Positions 42,804 through 51,170 of a DNA stretch of 64,000 nucleotides are shown one piece after another. Below the pieces are notes generated by a model, which had not been told where the DNA came from, did no database searches, and was given only the letters and a program-made list of their open reading frames with translations. The stretch's first letter is position 1. Each line of letters opens with the position of its first letter. The stretch comes from JANSYA01 sp965243385 (GTDB lineage Bacteria; Spirochaetota; Leptospiria; Leptospirales; Leptonemataceae), in contig CBDEUV010000002.1 of the NCBI GenBank assembly GCA_965243385.1, positions 4,774,001 to 4,838,000 on the forward strand, written 5' to 3'. The translations under genes were made by a program, and so were the position numbers.

Positions 42804-43268
42804 TCAGCGAGTCCAGTGAACGGTTTTTCCCAGAAAAGAAACGCCGACGAAGCCGCGCACTTTCAGTTTCTTCCCGCCGACCAGCTCCATGAAGCAGCTG
42901 TAGGTCTTGCCGTCTTCCGGATTGTAGATCTTGCCGTCGACCCACTTGTTGCCGTCGAATTTGAAGCCCCACACCAGGTTCATACCCATAATCGGGCGGC
43001 TGCGCTTGGAAGCGTCGGGGTTGTTGCGGTCCACTTTCTTTTCGCCGGCCTGCTTATCGCCTGCGGGATAGTTGGGCTCTTTCAGCCAGGTGATCCGGCC
43101 GCAGAATTTATCTTTGGCTTTGCCGCATTTAAAGATCGTTACTCTTGAATTCTGCTTTTGGGTTAACCATGTACCCAGCACATCATCCGCGCTTGCAGCG
43201 TATGCAGGCGAAAGAAAGGCGAATCCAAAAACAATGGCGGTTGCTGTAAGAAGTCTTTTCGTTTTCAC
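42804..43268 (-). CDS. DUF2147-family secreted protein, copy 1
   Basis: About 154 residues. I take the GTG at 43268 as start because AGGAG lies 8 bases upstream and the signal peptide (LLTATAIVFGFAFLSPAYA) then begins correctly; the frame is open further to 43409 but reads as non-signal sequence. The family core is present: DVLGTWLTQKQNSRVTIFKC, CGRITWLKEPNYP, then LVWGFKFDGNKWVDGKIYNP and TYSCFMELVGGKKLKVRGFVG. The gene is divergent from tilS. It looks somewhat lower in GC than its neighbours. Confidence 0.85.
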   Translation of the reverse strand: MKTKRLLTATAIVFGFAFLSPAYAASADDVLGTWLTQKQNSRVTIFKCGKAKDKFCGRITWLKEPNYPAGDKQAGEKKVDRNNPDASKRSRPIMGMNLVWGFKFDGNKWVDGKIYNPEDGKTYSCFMELVGGKKLKVRGFVGVSFLGKTVHWTR

Positions 43269-43459
43269 TACGTCACTCCTGAAGTTGAATTTTGCTTCAC
43301 AACTACGTTGGAACGCCCGGCCGGCAACAATTGTTTGAAAAAAATCGATGCATTTCCCGGATTGCATTGTTTTTTTTGTGCATTGCCGTTTGTTTGGTGC
43401 GGGGCACACAGAATTCTAATGATGAAAACCCTAAAGCCCTGCATGCGAAAGGTCCGATA

Positions 43460-44803
43460 GTGGCGACGCAATCTCTCAGCGAAGCGCTTTTCGCAAGCGG
43501 CGCCGTAGACCCCGCCGTACTTGCGGAAATCGATCGTCGTATGGGAGCCTGTGTTCTCGCCGTCTCGGGTGGCCGGGATTCCATGTTTCTTCTATACTTA
43601 TTTCGCGAGCTGGTCGATCGCGGATTTCTTCAGCACGAGCCGGTGGTCTTTCATCTCAATCATCGCCTGCGGCCGGAGGCGGAGCGCGACCTGGAATTTG
43701 TAGCCGGCGAAGCGCGCCGACTGGACTTCGCCTTTTATTTTCTGGAGCGTGACGCCGCGGCATTCGCGCGCCGTGCGCGCAAGAGCCTCGAAGAAGCCGG
43801 GCGACTCCTGCGCTATCGCGCACTGGGTCGGCTGCGTGCAACGCAATCCCTCTCGGGCCCCGTCGTGACCGCCCATCACGCCGACGATTACCTGGAAAGC
43901 GCGATGCTGCATTTGATTCGAGGCGGCGGGCCCGGCGCAATGAATACACTCGCGTTTTTTTCTCGCGTTGAATCGGTTCCGGTGCTGCGTCCTCTGGTCG
44001 CCCTTTCGCGGCAGCGCATTACGGAACTCATGATCGAACAGGGCATCCCCTTCGTCGAAGACGCGAGCAACGAATCGCTGGAGTTTCTGCGCAATCGACT
44101 GCGGCACGGTCCCATCTCCGGGCTGCGGGCGGAGGGCCTGGATCCGGCGAAGCTGTGGCGCAATTTTCACCCGGACCCCCGCGACCTGGTGTTCCCGTCA
44201 GGGGGCTCAGAGGGGGATTCCAGTCCCGGGTCTCAGTCTCCGGCGACCGAGCCCGCGCAGTTACTGTCGATCGACCGGCGTTTGTTTTTCGGCCAGCGCC
44301 CGGGGCTTGCGGAACTCAAGCAGCTCTTTGACATCGCCCTACGCGGCGTGGGTTTGCCGCCGGCCGGGCGCGATTTCCTGGAAGCCTTGCGTTCGCAGCT
44401 CAGTCCCGGGCCGGAGTTTCGCCTGTCGTACTCGGGCGGCGGGGTGCGCATCTGGTCGGATCGCCGCGGACCGATCTGGGTCTTTCGTGAAAATTGTGCC
44501 GCCCTGCGCGCGCCGCTCTTTCGCCGGCTGTCGGATCTGGACTGGGAGCTGCGTTTTAACGGGCGCACGCGTCGTTATACGCTCCAGGCCGACGAAGCGC
44601 CGGGTTGCTGGCGGCCAGGCTTACGTGCCTGCCTGGCCGACGGTTCGCGCGTTCCAATTCGTAAGCTACTGCGGGAAGCTGGAGTGCCGGAACCGGTGCG
44701 CGAATTTTTGCCGTTGATTCTGCGCGGGGACGGATCGGTGCACGCGATCTGCTACGGATTCTGGGAGTCGCTGCGTGATCGACGCTTCAGCAACCGTGCT
44801 TGA
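43460..44803 (+). CDS. tilS: tRNA(Ile)-lysidine synthase
   Basis: About 447 residues from a GTG at 43460 with AAAGG before it; the open frame continues upstream to 43292, but that part reads as non-coding. The PP-loop ATP-binding motif is VLAVSGGRDSMFLLYLF. VFHLNHRLRPEAERDLEFV and TAHHADDYLESAMLHLIRG follow, as expected for TilS. The C-terminal ~200 residues include the extra domains of the longer TilS type. The enzyme converts C34 of tRNA-Ile(CAU) to lysidine. Its stop overlaps a possible TTG start of the next gene. Confidence 0.9.
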   Translation: MATQSLSEALFASGAVDPAVLAEIDRRMGACVLAVSGGRDSMFLLYLFRELVDRGFLQHEPVVFHLNHRLRPEAERDLEFVAGEARRLDFAFYFLERDAAAFARRARKSLEEAGRLLRYRALGRLRATQSLSGPVVTAHHADDYLESAMLHLIRGGGPGAMNTLAFFSRVESVPVLRPLVALSRQRITELMIEQGIPFVEDASNESLEFLRNRLRHGPISGLRAEGLDPAKLWRNFHPDPRDLVFPSGGSEGDSSPGSQSPATEPAQLLSIDRRLFFGQRPGLAELKQLFDIALRGVGLPPAGRDFLEALRSQLSPGPEFRLSYSGGGVRIWSDRRGPIWVFRENCAALRAPLFRRLSDLDWELRFNGRTRRYTLQADEAPGCWRPGLRACLADGSRVPIRKLLREAGVPEPVREFLPLILRGDGSVHAICYGFWESLRDRRFSNRA

Positions 44804-44859
44804 CAAATCGCAGGCGGGCAGTCACGGTCCTCATCCACTCTGGAACGAGGCTCTCCGAA

Positions 44860-45645
44860 TTGGCCCAGAAGAAATATTGCGCGTCGCCCACCCCCGATGA
44901 ATTCGCGGGGAAATCGCTGGAGTATCGTCTCCTGCGCGGGGTACCGCACGCCTTCCTGGACTGGCTGCGAAGCTACACCCGCCTGGAAACCGAAGGGCTC
45001 GAACACATTCCGGCAACGGGGCCGGTGCTGGTCTGTCCCAACCACAGCGGCGTGCTCGGCTGGGACGCTTTCGCGGTTCAAAACGAAATCATTAAATATC
45101 GCAAACGCATTCCGCGGACTATGAGCCATAACTTCTGGCACGAGAACGAAGCCTTTCGGTATCTCTCGGATAAGATGGGCTTCGTACCGCAGGATTTCAA
45201 ACGCGCCATTCGCGTGCTCCGGCGCAACAATCTGCTGCTGATCTTTCCGGAAGCCGAGGCCGGGAATTTCAAGCCCAGCATGCGCATGTACAATCTCGAG
45301 CGTTTCAATCCGGGTTTCGTATCGCTGGCGATGATGGTTGACGCGCCGATCATTCCGGCCTGTGTGATCGGCGCAGAAGAATCGCATCTGAATCTGGGAA
45401 CGCTCGATTGGACCGAGAAATTTCTCGGCGCGAAGATCCCGCTCCCGCTGAATTTAATTCCGCTGCCCGTGCGCTGGAAGCTGATCTTTATGGAGCCGGT
45501 TCGGCTGGGCAAGTACGGACGCCGGGACGCGAAGAATATCAAATTTCTGGAAGAGGTCGCCGAGAACGTGCGCATGCGGATTCAGCAGCGCATCAATAAA
45601 GAGCTGGTTCGCCGGGGCGTCTTTCAATTTTTGCCGGACGGCTGA
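44860..45645 (+). CDS. 1-acyl-glycerol-3-phosphate acyltransferase-like (PlsC family)
   Basis: About 261 residues. The motifs are CPNHSGVLGWDAF (NHX4D catalytic motif) and LLIFPEAEAGNFKP (substrate-binding), then a Gly-rich motif further on. Members transfer an acyl chain to lysophosphatidate or similar acceptors at the inner membrane. The start is uncertain: TTG at 44860 with GAGG upstream, or the TTG at 44800 overlapping the tilS stop. It has no long hydrophobic N-terminus. The adjacent genes (tilS and a CBS protein) do not point to a substrate. Confidence 0.82.
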   Translation: MAQKKYCASPTPDEFAGKSLEYRLLRGVPHAFLDWLRSYTRLETEGLEHIPATGPVLVCPNHSGVLGWDAFAVQNEIIKYRKRIPRTMSHNFWHENEAFRYLSDKMGFVPQDFKRAIRVLRRNNLLLIFPEAEAGNFKPSMRMYNLERFNPGFVSLAMMVDAPIIPACVIGAEESHLNLGTLDWTEKFLGAKIPLPLNLIPLPVRWKLIFMEPVRLGKYGRRDAKNIKFLEEVAENVRMRIQQRINKELVRRGVFQFLPDG

Positions 45646-45720
45646 CGTAAGCCGCGGGTATGCAGATCGGCACTGTGGTACTATTGCCCTGTGCTTTATG
45701 TATGATGGAAGATAAGAATC

Positions 45721-46209
45721 ATGTCGGAAACCACTCAACACGAAGACGCGCTCAAAAAGAAGCTGCTGGACCGAACCCAGCGCATGCTGGAAGCCACCGT
45801 CGACGAAGTTATGACCCGGGACGTGATGACCGTCGACGCGAAGGATCTCTGTGCGAAGGCGGCGCGCTTGATCCTCGACAACGGTGTGCTGGGCGTACTC
45901 GTAATGAAAGACGCCCGCGCGCATAATATGGTGACTGCTTCGGATTTACTGCGGCTGTCGTACGAAGAGGTCTTCGACGAAAACCGCGATTATCTGCGCC
46001 AGACCGTGGGCGAGCTGATCGCCGACAAAGACTTCGTGAGTGTTCCGAGCGGCACGAAGCTGCGCGAACTTTTGAATATCATGGTCGCGCGCCGCATTCG
46101 CTCCGTACCGGTCATCGACGGCGGCATGATTCGCGGTCTGGTTTCGATGTCGGATCTGATCCAGTGGTATCGCGATACGCATGAAGAAGTCCGCACCGGT
46201 AAGCTGTGA
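45721..46209 (+). CDS. CBS-domain protein
   Basis: A 162-residue protein consisting of a CBS-domain pair. The first runs from VDEVMTRDVMTVDAKDLCA to VMKDARAHNMVTASDLLRL; the second from VGELIADKDFVSVPSGTKL to SVPVIDGGMIRGLVSMSDLI. CBS pairs bind adenosyl ligands such as AMP, ATP or SAM and regulate partner domains or proteins. Here the protein stands alone without an enzymatic domain. The HNH gene begins at, or overlaps, its stop, so the HNH protein is the most likely partner. Confidence 0.9.
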   Translation: MSETTQHEDALKKKLLDRTQRMLEATVDEVMTRDVMTVDAKDLCAKAARLILDNGVLGVLVMKDARAHNMVTASDLLRLSYEEVFDENRDYLRQTVGELIADKDFVSVPSGTKLRELLNIMVARRIRSVPVIDGGMIRGLVSMSDLIQWYRDTHEEVRTGKL

Positions 46210-46211
46210 TT

Positions 46212-46541
46212 ATGCTGATCGATCCGATTACGCTGAAAAAAGAAAAAGACAAAGCCCGCGATTTACGCAACAGCACCTGGTGGAAGCGCAAACGATCGAA
46301 CGGGCTCTGCCACTATTGCGGTCGCAAATTTCCGGTGGCGCAGTTGACCATGGATCACGTCATTCCGCTCGCGCGCGGCGGTCGTTCGGTAAAAGACAAT
46401 CTGGTGCCGAGCTGCAAAGACTGCAATAATCGGAAAAAGAACCTGATCCCCGCCGAGTGGACCGAATACCTGGAGCGCCTCAAGATCGACGCCCGGCCGC
46501 GGTCGTCGCAGGATTCGCAGACACCTGATTCGAATTCTTAG
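46212..46541 (+). CDS. HNH endonuclease
   Basis: A 109-residue protein from the ATG at 46212; a GTG at 46206 that overlaps the CBS gene's stop is an alternative. It is a single HNH nuclease domain: LCHYCGRKFP and SCKDCNNRKKN provide four zinc-binding Cys, and LTMDHVIPLARGG supplies the DH and HNH catalytic residues. The C-terminus is a short Ser/Asp-rich tail. It is not next to a restriction system, phage terminase or intron. The repeat element copy 2 begins 20 bases after its stop. Confidence 0.88.
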   Translation: MLIDPITLKKEKDKARDLRNSTWWKRKRSNGLCHYCGRKFPVAQLTMDHVIPLARGGRSVKDNLVPSCKDCNNRKKNLIPAEWTEYLERLKIDARPRSSQDSQTPDSNS

Positions 46542-46560
46542 GCACGGACCGGGTGTTTTT

Positions 46561-46709
46561 GCCACGGATTTCACCGATGGCACGGATTGGAAGTTCGCTC
46601 TCCGGTTATTGCGATCTGTTCGGGCTCACCTGAAAATCAATTCAGGTCGCCAGCAAGTACGAATTCGCCGTACCAGGGCAAATCCGTGCCATCCGTGAAA
46701 TCCGTGGCC
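46561..46709. repeat. Inverted-repeat element, copy 2 (MITE-like)
   Basis: The left arm GCCACGGATTTCACCGATGG then CACGGATT (46561-46588) pairs with the right arm AATCCGTGCC, ATCCGTGAAA, TCCGTGGC (46681-46708). The arms share the CACGGAT motif with the element at 12059-12234. The 90-base middle carries its own hairpin (ACCTGAA at 46628-46634 with TTCAGGT at 46641-46647) and no gene. The middle is unrelated to that of copy 1. Confidence 0.72.
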
Positions 46710-46786
46710 ATACATTCTACGAACGTACTGCGGCTACGTCGGGGTGGGGGGAGCGAGCGAAATACGCGTCTGCCGGAGAAAGCGCT

Positions 46787-46824
46787 AAAAACCCGGGCGA
46801 ATCCTGAGATCGGCCCGGGCTTTT
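46787..46824 (-). terminator. Intrinsic terminator for the outer-membrane barrel gene
   Basis: CCCGGGC at 46792-46798 pairs with GCCCGGG at 46813-46819, with AAAAA before the stem (T-run on the minus strand) and TTTT at 46821-46824 on the plus strand. It may act in both directions. Confidence 0.6.
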
Positions 46825-46879
46825 CGCCGTGCTTCGCTGCAGCGAAGACGGCCCGCGTATGGTCTTGCGACCACCGCGA

Positions 46880-47878
46880 TTAGAGATCCACGTCGTAGGA
46901 AAGCGCCACGTAGAAGAGGCCTTTCGTCTGGGTTTCCTGTTCGTCGTAGAAGATCCGGTCTGTGAGCAATTCCAGAACGGCGTTGCTTGCCACACTCGGC
47001 GCGCTCACGGTACTGAGAATGATCGGAATCGCGAAATAGTCCGGATAGGACTGCGTGAGCTGTTCCTGGCGCACGCCCGCCTGGATGCTCAGATCCGCGG
47101 TGACGTCGTACTGCACGCCCAGGGTGTAACGCAGAATATCGATCTGATAACCCGCTTCGCCGCGTTCGATCGAAACAAAGGCGGATCCGAAACCCGAGGG
47201 GACGCCGTAGACGTTACGTTCCTGAGTCATCGAGCCGTCCCAGCCCGGCAGACCCGGTGTGAAAATAAAATCACCGACCAGCGAGAATTGCGGCGTTATG
47301 TAGAACTGCGCTTCCAGGCCCAGATACATACCGCGGGCGTTCGCGCTGAAGAAGCTCGAATCCGCGAAGCTCACGAGCGGATTCGCGCCGATCGAAAGCT
47401 CTTCGTAGGTGAATTCTTTGAAGTGTTCGCGAAATCCAATGCGCGGCGTAATCAGCAACTTCTTCGGAATAATGGGATACTCGTAGCCGGCTTCGGCTTC
47501 CCAATCCGTGGTTTTGTAAGCTCCCAGCTTGACGTCCGAAATAAAGAACAGACCGATGCCGGTATATTCGTATTCGGGTTGGTAGCGAATATAGTTGCCG
47601 CCGAAGACCACGCGTCCGGGGCCCGCGTTGATCAGGAATTCCACGCCCAGGGGGTAGACCGTGTTCGTGTGTTTGTTCGACCAGCCGTTGTTGAGGCGGC
47701 CGAAGCCCGTACCCAGTACGAGATCGTCTTTGAAATAACGATCTTCCAGCTCCGGTTCCAGATCGCCGGGCCAGTAGCCGGCATTTAAACGCAGGGTCGT
47801 CTGTGCCTGCAGACTGCCTGCGAAGAGCATTGCGCCCAGAACGCATACAATCGAAAAGCTCAAATATTTGATTTTCAT
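46880..47878 (-). CDS. Outer-membrane beta-barrel protein, unknown
   Basis: A 332-residue protein with a signal peptide (FSIVCVLGAMLFAGSLQAQ). The mature part is made of alternating hydrophobic/polar strands, many ending in aromatic residues (for example LRLNAGYWPGDLEPE, LGLEAQFYITPQF, RYTLGVQYDVTADL). The C-terminal strand reads FYVALSYDVDL, without the usual terminal Phe but with a terminal Leu. It is probably a 10-14-strand barrel. A TTGACA promoter candidate and AAGGAG precede it, and it has its own terminator, so it is likely a single transcription unit. Confidence 0.8.
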   Translation of the reverse strand: MKIKYLSFSIVCVLGAMLFAGSLQAQTTLRLNAGYWPGDLEPELEDRYFKDDLVLGTGFGRLNNGWSNKHTNTVYPLGVEFLINAGPGRVVFGGNYIRYQPEYEYTGIGLFFISDVKLGAYKTTDWEAEAGYEYPIIPKKLLITPRIGFREHFKEFTYEELSIGANPLVSFADSSFFSANARGMYLGLEAQFYITPQFSLVGDFIFTPGLPGWDGSMTQERNVYGVPSGFGSAFVSIERGEAGYQIDILRYTLGVQYDVTADLSIQAGVRQEQLTQSYPDYFAIPIILSTVSAPSVASNAVLELLTDRIFYDEQETQTKGLFYVALSYDVDL

Positions 47879-47939
47879 TAGCGCACCTTTCTCCTTAATT
47901 TCTTCTATTTTACGGTTAAAATAACGGTCCAGCGAATTC

Positions 47940-47969
47940 TCGATATTGGTAGTATGATAAATATGTCAA
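47940..47969 (-). promoter_or_regulatory. Candidate sigma70 promoter for the outer-membrane barrel gene
   Basis: On the minus strand TTGACA (47969-47964) is followed after 18 bases by TATCGA (47945-47940). The -35 box overlaps the stop of the upstream FabG-like gene. The gene starts about 60 bases downstream, with AAGGAGAAAGG in between. Confidence 0.45.
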
Positions 47970-48736
47970 ATTACTACACCGCCGCTGATTTCCAGTACGA
48001 CCCCGGTCACCAGGTCGTTTTCGGCGATAAAGGCAACGGTCTGCGCGATCTCCTCCGGTTCGCCCAGTCGTCGCACGGGAATGCGTTCCTTCCACATATC
48101 GAGCGCTTTCTGGTTCATATCTTTCATGACCATTTCCGTGGCGATGAATCCCGGCGCGATGCCCGCCACCCGAATGCGATGCCGCGCCAGTTCATGCGCC
48201 CAGAGTTTCGTCATGGCCGCGACTCCGGCCTTCGCCGCGGAATAGTTGGTCTGCCCCGGGTTGCCGTGCATCGCCACGGACGCGATCGGTATGATCACGC
48301 CGCCCTGGCCCAGCTCGGCCATCGTAGCCGCGGCTTCGCGCCCGCTTAAAAAGACGCCGGTCAGATTGACGTCGATCACGGAGTGCCACTGGCTCAGGCT
48401 CATCTTGCCTTTGATTTTGCCGGTCTCGCGGTCGGTGCGAATCAATAGCCCGTCGCGTAAAATTCCGGCGTTCAGTACCGCCACGTCCAGGCGGCCGTGG
48501 GTTTCGCGTATTTTCTGGAAGAGCGCTTCTACGCTTTGCTCGTCGGTCACGTTGCAGGGCACGCCCATCGCGCGGACGCCCTGCTTTTCGAGCAGCTCGG
48601 TCGTGGACTGCACGCCGGCCGCGTCGATGTCGGCGACTATACAGATCGCGCCCTTTGCGCCCATATATTCGAGCATCGCCCGGCCGAGTCCGCCTGCGGA
48701 ACCCGTTACGACGACGACTTTATCTTTGATATCCAA
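47966..48736 (-). CDS. Short-chain dehydrogenase, FabG-like 3-oxoacyl-reductase
   Basis: A 256-residue Rossmann-fold oxidoreductase. The nucleotide-binding motif is VVVTGSAGGLGRA, the structural NAG motif is VAVLNAGILRDG, and the active site has Ser in IPIASVAMHG and Tyr-x-x-x-Lys in NYSAAKAG. The C-terminal stretch RRLGEPEEIAQTVAFIAEND is typical of FabG-like reductases. It could act in fatty-acid synthesis or on another keto substrate; the absence of fab neighbours leaves this open. It is read towards the outer-membrane barrel gene but has a separate promoter between. Confidence 0.88.
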   Translation of the reverse strand: MDIKDKVVVVTGSAGGLGRAMLEYMGAKGAICIVADIDAAGVQSTTELLEKQGVRAMGVPCNVTDEQSVEALFQKIRETHGRLDVAVLNAGILRDGLLIRTDRETGKIKGKMSLSQWHSVIDVNLTGVFLSGREAAATMAELGQGGVIIPIASVAMHGNPGQTNYSAAKAGVAAMTKLWAHELARHRIRVAGIAPGFIATEMVMKDMNQKALDMWKERIPVRRLGEPEEIAQTVAFIAENDLVTGVVLEISGGVVI

Positions 48737-48947
48737 TGCCGATGATCCTGATTTTGATGTCGTAATATTCGGCCGCTGGCTTGAATGCGCTGCGGCGCTG
48801 TATGTGAACGCAAGCCTGCTTGCCGGCTATGCGACCGCCCGCCTGGTTTGCAGCTTCGGCCGCCTCTGGTATCGGCAGGGGCGGGGACCGCGTCAAGAAA
48901 ACTAAGCTCCCGGGCAAAGTCGCGTTCAGACCGGGGGAAATTCGCCG

Positions 48948-49877
48948 ATGATTATGATACGAATCATGCATCGACTCTGCATCACATACGGAGCGCTGCT
49001 CTTGCTCTGCGGCCTTCTGCACGCGCCCGGGGCCCAGGCGCCGGTCATAGCGCAGGATCGGGGGAGCGCCGCTGAGTCCGACGCGGCGGTGCAGGTCCAA
49101 CTGGAGCTGGCCGATCGCGCGCAGCGGCGGCCCGACGGCCTGTGGGTCGGCCGGCTTTCGATCGCCGGGCGTGCTCCCGGCGGACGCGATGCACTGAACG
49201 GCGGCGGCAATCGCCGGGCCTATACGCTGCGACTGCACCAGAAGGGCCAGTGGCGCCGCATCGATTTTTCGAGCGCTCGCCGCGGTCTGGAAGCGCGCCT
49301 GCTCAGTCGCGACGATGGGGCCACGGTCTGGTTCTGGGACCGTGCGCGCGGAAAGCTCGCGCGCATCCGGGACGGGGAGCGGCTGCGGCCGGTACTGCAG
49401 AGCGCCTTCAGTTTCGAAGATCTGGCCGGACAGCCGCTCGAAGTCGGTTATCGCGGCGAGCGGCGAGTCGAGCGTTATCGGCCGTCGGCGCCCAATGCAC
49501 AGTCGCTGGCGGGCGAGGGCGCTGCTACGAATCCGGCGGAAAGTTATTTGCGATTCACGCTGCGCCCGAATGGTCCCGGAGCTTCGCGCTACGGTCGCAT
49601 TGTGCTGGTGGTCGCGGACGCGAATCAGGGTTACCGCCCGCTCAGGAAAGACCTGTTTAATGCGGATCGGGTCTTGATCCGTACCCTGCGTTATCATTAC
49701 GACAGTCCCGTGCTCCGGCGGTCGAGCGGTCGCGCGGAAAATCCTGAGGGCGTCCCGACCCGGCTGGAAATGCTGGACCTGGCGGGAGCAGGGATTTCCG
49801 TGATCGAATTTCACGAATTTGACGACGTGGGCGAGCTGCCCGACGCGTTCTTCGAAGCGGAAAACCTGAATCGCTGA
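48948..49877 (+). CDS. LolA-like outer-membrane lipoprotein-sorting family protein
   Basis: A 309-residue protein with a signal peptide (CITYGALLLLCGLLHAPGAQA). The mature part is beta-rich in the pattern of the lipoprotein-sorting superfamily. VWFWDRARGKLARIRDGE is followed by FSFEDLAGQPLEVGYRGE, matching the hallmark FS-x-EDL region, and IVLVVADANQGYRP leads into the C-terminal strands. It might shuttle lipids or lipoproteins in the periplasm. It is the first of a series of plus-strand genes; the next gene starts 2 bases after its stop. Confidence 0.75.
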   Translation: MIMIRIMHRLCITYGALLLLCGLLHAPGAQAPVIAQDRGSAAESDAAVQVQLELADRAQRRPDGLWVGRLSIAGRAPGGRDALNGGGNRRAYTLRLHQKGQWRRIDFSSARRGLEARLLSRDDGATVWFWDRARGKLARIRDGERLRPVLQSAFSFEDLAGQPLEVGYRGERRVERYRPSAPNAQSLAGEGAATNPAESYLRFTLRPNGPGASRYGRIVLVVADANQGYRPLRKDLFNADRVLIRTLRYHYDSPVLRRSSGRAENPEGVPTRLEMLDLAGAGISVIEFHEFDDVGELPDAFFEAENLNR

Positions 49878-49879
49878 TC

Positions 49880-51097
49880 ATGCTCATCTCTGAAACGATC
49901 CGCCTCTTTCTCGACAGCATTGGTCGCAGTGAAGAATACGAGTACTATCTCAAAAAGTTTCGTTCGGATCGTTCTTCCTGCTTCGCGATCCTCTGTCCGG
50001 ATGAAGACGCCTGCCTGCGCGGCAGCGAAAACCTGGGAGTGGCCTTGCAGTACCTGCAGCGGCTTGATCTCGTGCCGGCCGTGCTTTTGACCGGCCCGCG
50101 CGCGGAAGAGATGCGCTCGGCGCTGACCCGCAGCGGTCTGGACATCAGCACCTATCGTCCGAATCAGGCCCGGCCGGCAAGTGACTTCGGAGACGGCAAT
50201 CAACACGGCGATGCTCCGGGGTCTGCGCATTCGGCATCGCGCTTCGCGCCCGGCGACGAAGTGGAACTGGTCGTTGAACTGGGCGCCGCCGTACAGGAAG
50301 CTCGTTCGCAAAAGAAAAGTCTGGTAATCGTCTGGCAGCGCGAAGCCCTTGTGTCCGCTCTGCGTTTTTTGTGCCGGCAATTGTCTTCGCGCGTCTATCT
50401 GATTCGTATGGCCGGGGCCCTGCGCGACGTCGACGGAAACGAGCTGCTCTATCATCACTATCGCAACGAAAGCAATCGCAGTCGATTGCTTCCGGAAGAT
50501 GAAGCCCTGGCGGAGCTCGCCACGGCGCTCGGCAATCTGCTCGATAAGTTGCATCTATCCGTGACGGCGCCCTACAATCTGATCAAAGAGATCTTCACCG
50601 TCAAAGGCGCCGGCACCATGATTCGGGCCGGCAGCAATCTCCGGTGCTACAGTGGGCCTGACGAAATCGCCCGAATCGATCGGGAGCGGCTGCTGGCGCT
50701 TCTGGGGCAGAGTTTCCAGAAGCGCCTGGTGGATCAGAGCTTTCTGGAACGCGCGTCGGTCGTCTACCTCGAAGAGAACTACCAGGGGGCGATCATTCTC
50801 GAGACCCGGGCCATGGGCGCCTATCTTTCGAAATTCGCCGTCGATAAACAGGCGCGCGGATTGGGGATCGCGCAAGAGCTCTGGGAACGCGCGATCGCGG
50901 AGCATCCCGCGTTGTTCTGGCGCTCGCGTCATCATAACTCGATCAATCGCTGGTATGCGAGCCTGGCCGACGGCACTCACTTCGCGCCGCCGCACTGGAA
51001 TATATTCTGGCGCGGAGTGGCGCTCGCGGATATTCCGCGCATCATTGAATTTTGTACGGCTCGTCCCGAAGATTTCGCGCCGGTTCCGGCGGACTGA
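49880..51097 (+). CDS. N-acetylglutamate synthase/kinase-type protein with degenerate kinase domain
   Basis: A 405-residue protein. Residues up to about 255 resemble the amino-acid-kinase part of NAGK/NAGS fusions (LKKFRSDRSSCFAILCPDED at the start), but the usual Lys-Gly-Gly loop is absent, so kinase activity is doubtful. Residues about 265-405 are the vertebrate-type NAGS acetyltransferase domain: YLSKFAVDKQARGLGIAQEL (acetyl-CoA site), then PALFWRSRHHNSINRWYASL and WNIFWRGVAL. It probably makes N-acetylglutamate, the first step of arginine synthesis. No arg genes are adjacent, although carA feeds the same pathway. Confidence 0.8.
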   Translation: MLISETIRLFLDSIGRSEEYEYYLKKFRSDRSSCFAILCPDEDACLRGSENLGVALQYLQRLDLVPAVLLTGPRAEEMRSALTRSGLDISTYRPNQARPASDFGDGNQHGDAPGSAHSASRFAPGDEVELVVELGAAVQEARSQKKSLVIVWQREALVSALRFLCRQLSSRVYLIRMAGALRDVDGNELLYHHYRNESNRSRLLPEDEALAELATALGNLLDKLHLSVTAPYNLIKEIFTVKGAGTMIRAGSNLRCYSGPDEIARIDRERLLALLGQSFQKRLVDQSFLERASVVYLEENYQGAIILETRAMGAYLSKFAVDKQARGLGIAQELWERAIAEHPALFWRSRHHNSINRWYASLADGTHFAPPHWNIFWRGVALADIPRIIEFCTARPEDFAPVPAD

Positions 51098-51170
51098 CAG
51101 AATCAGCGCTCAGTTTTGCTTCCCACCGCCGCCCCTCGAATTTCTGTGACCATAACCCCGGGGCGTCGCC

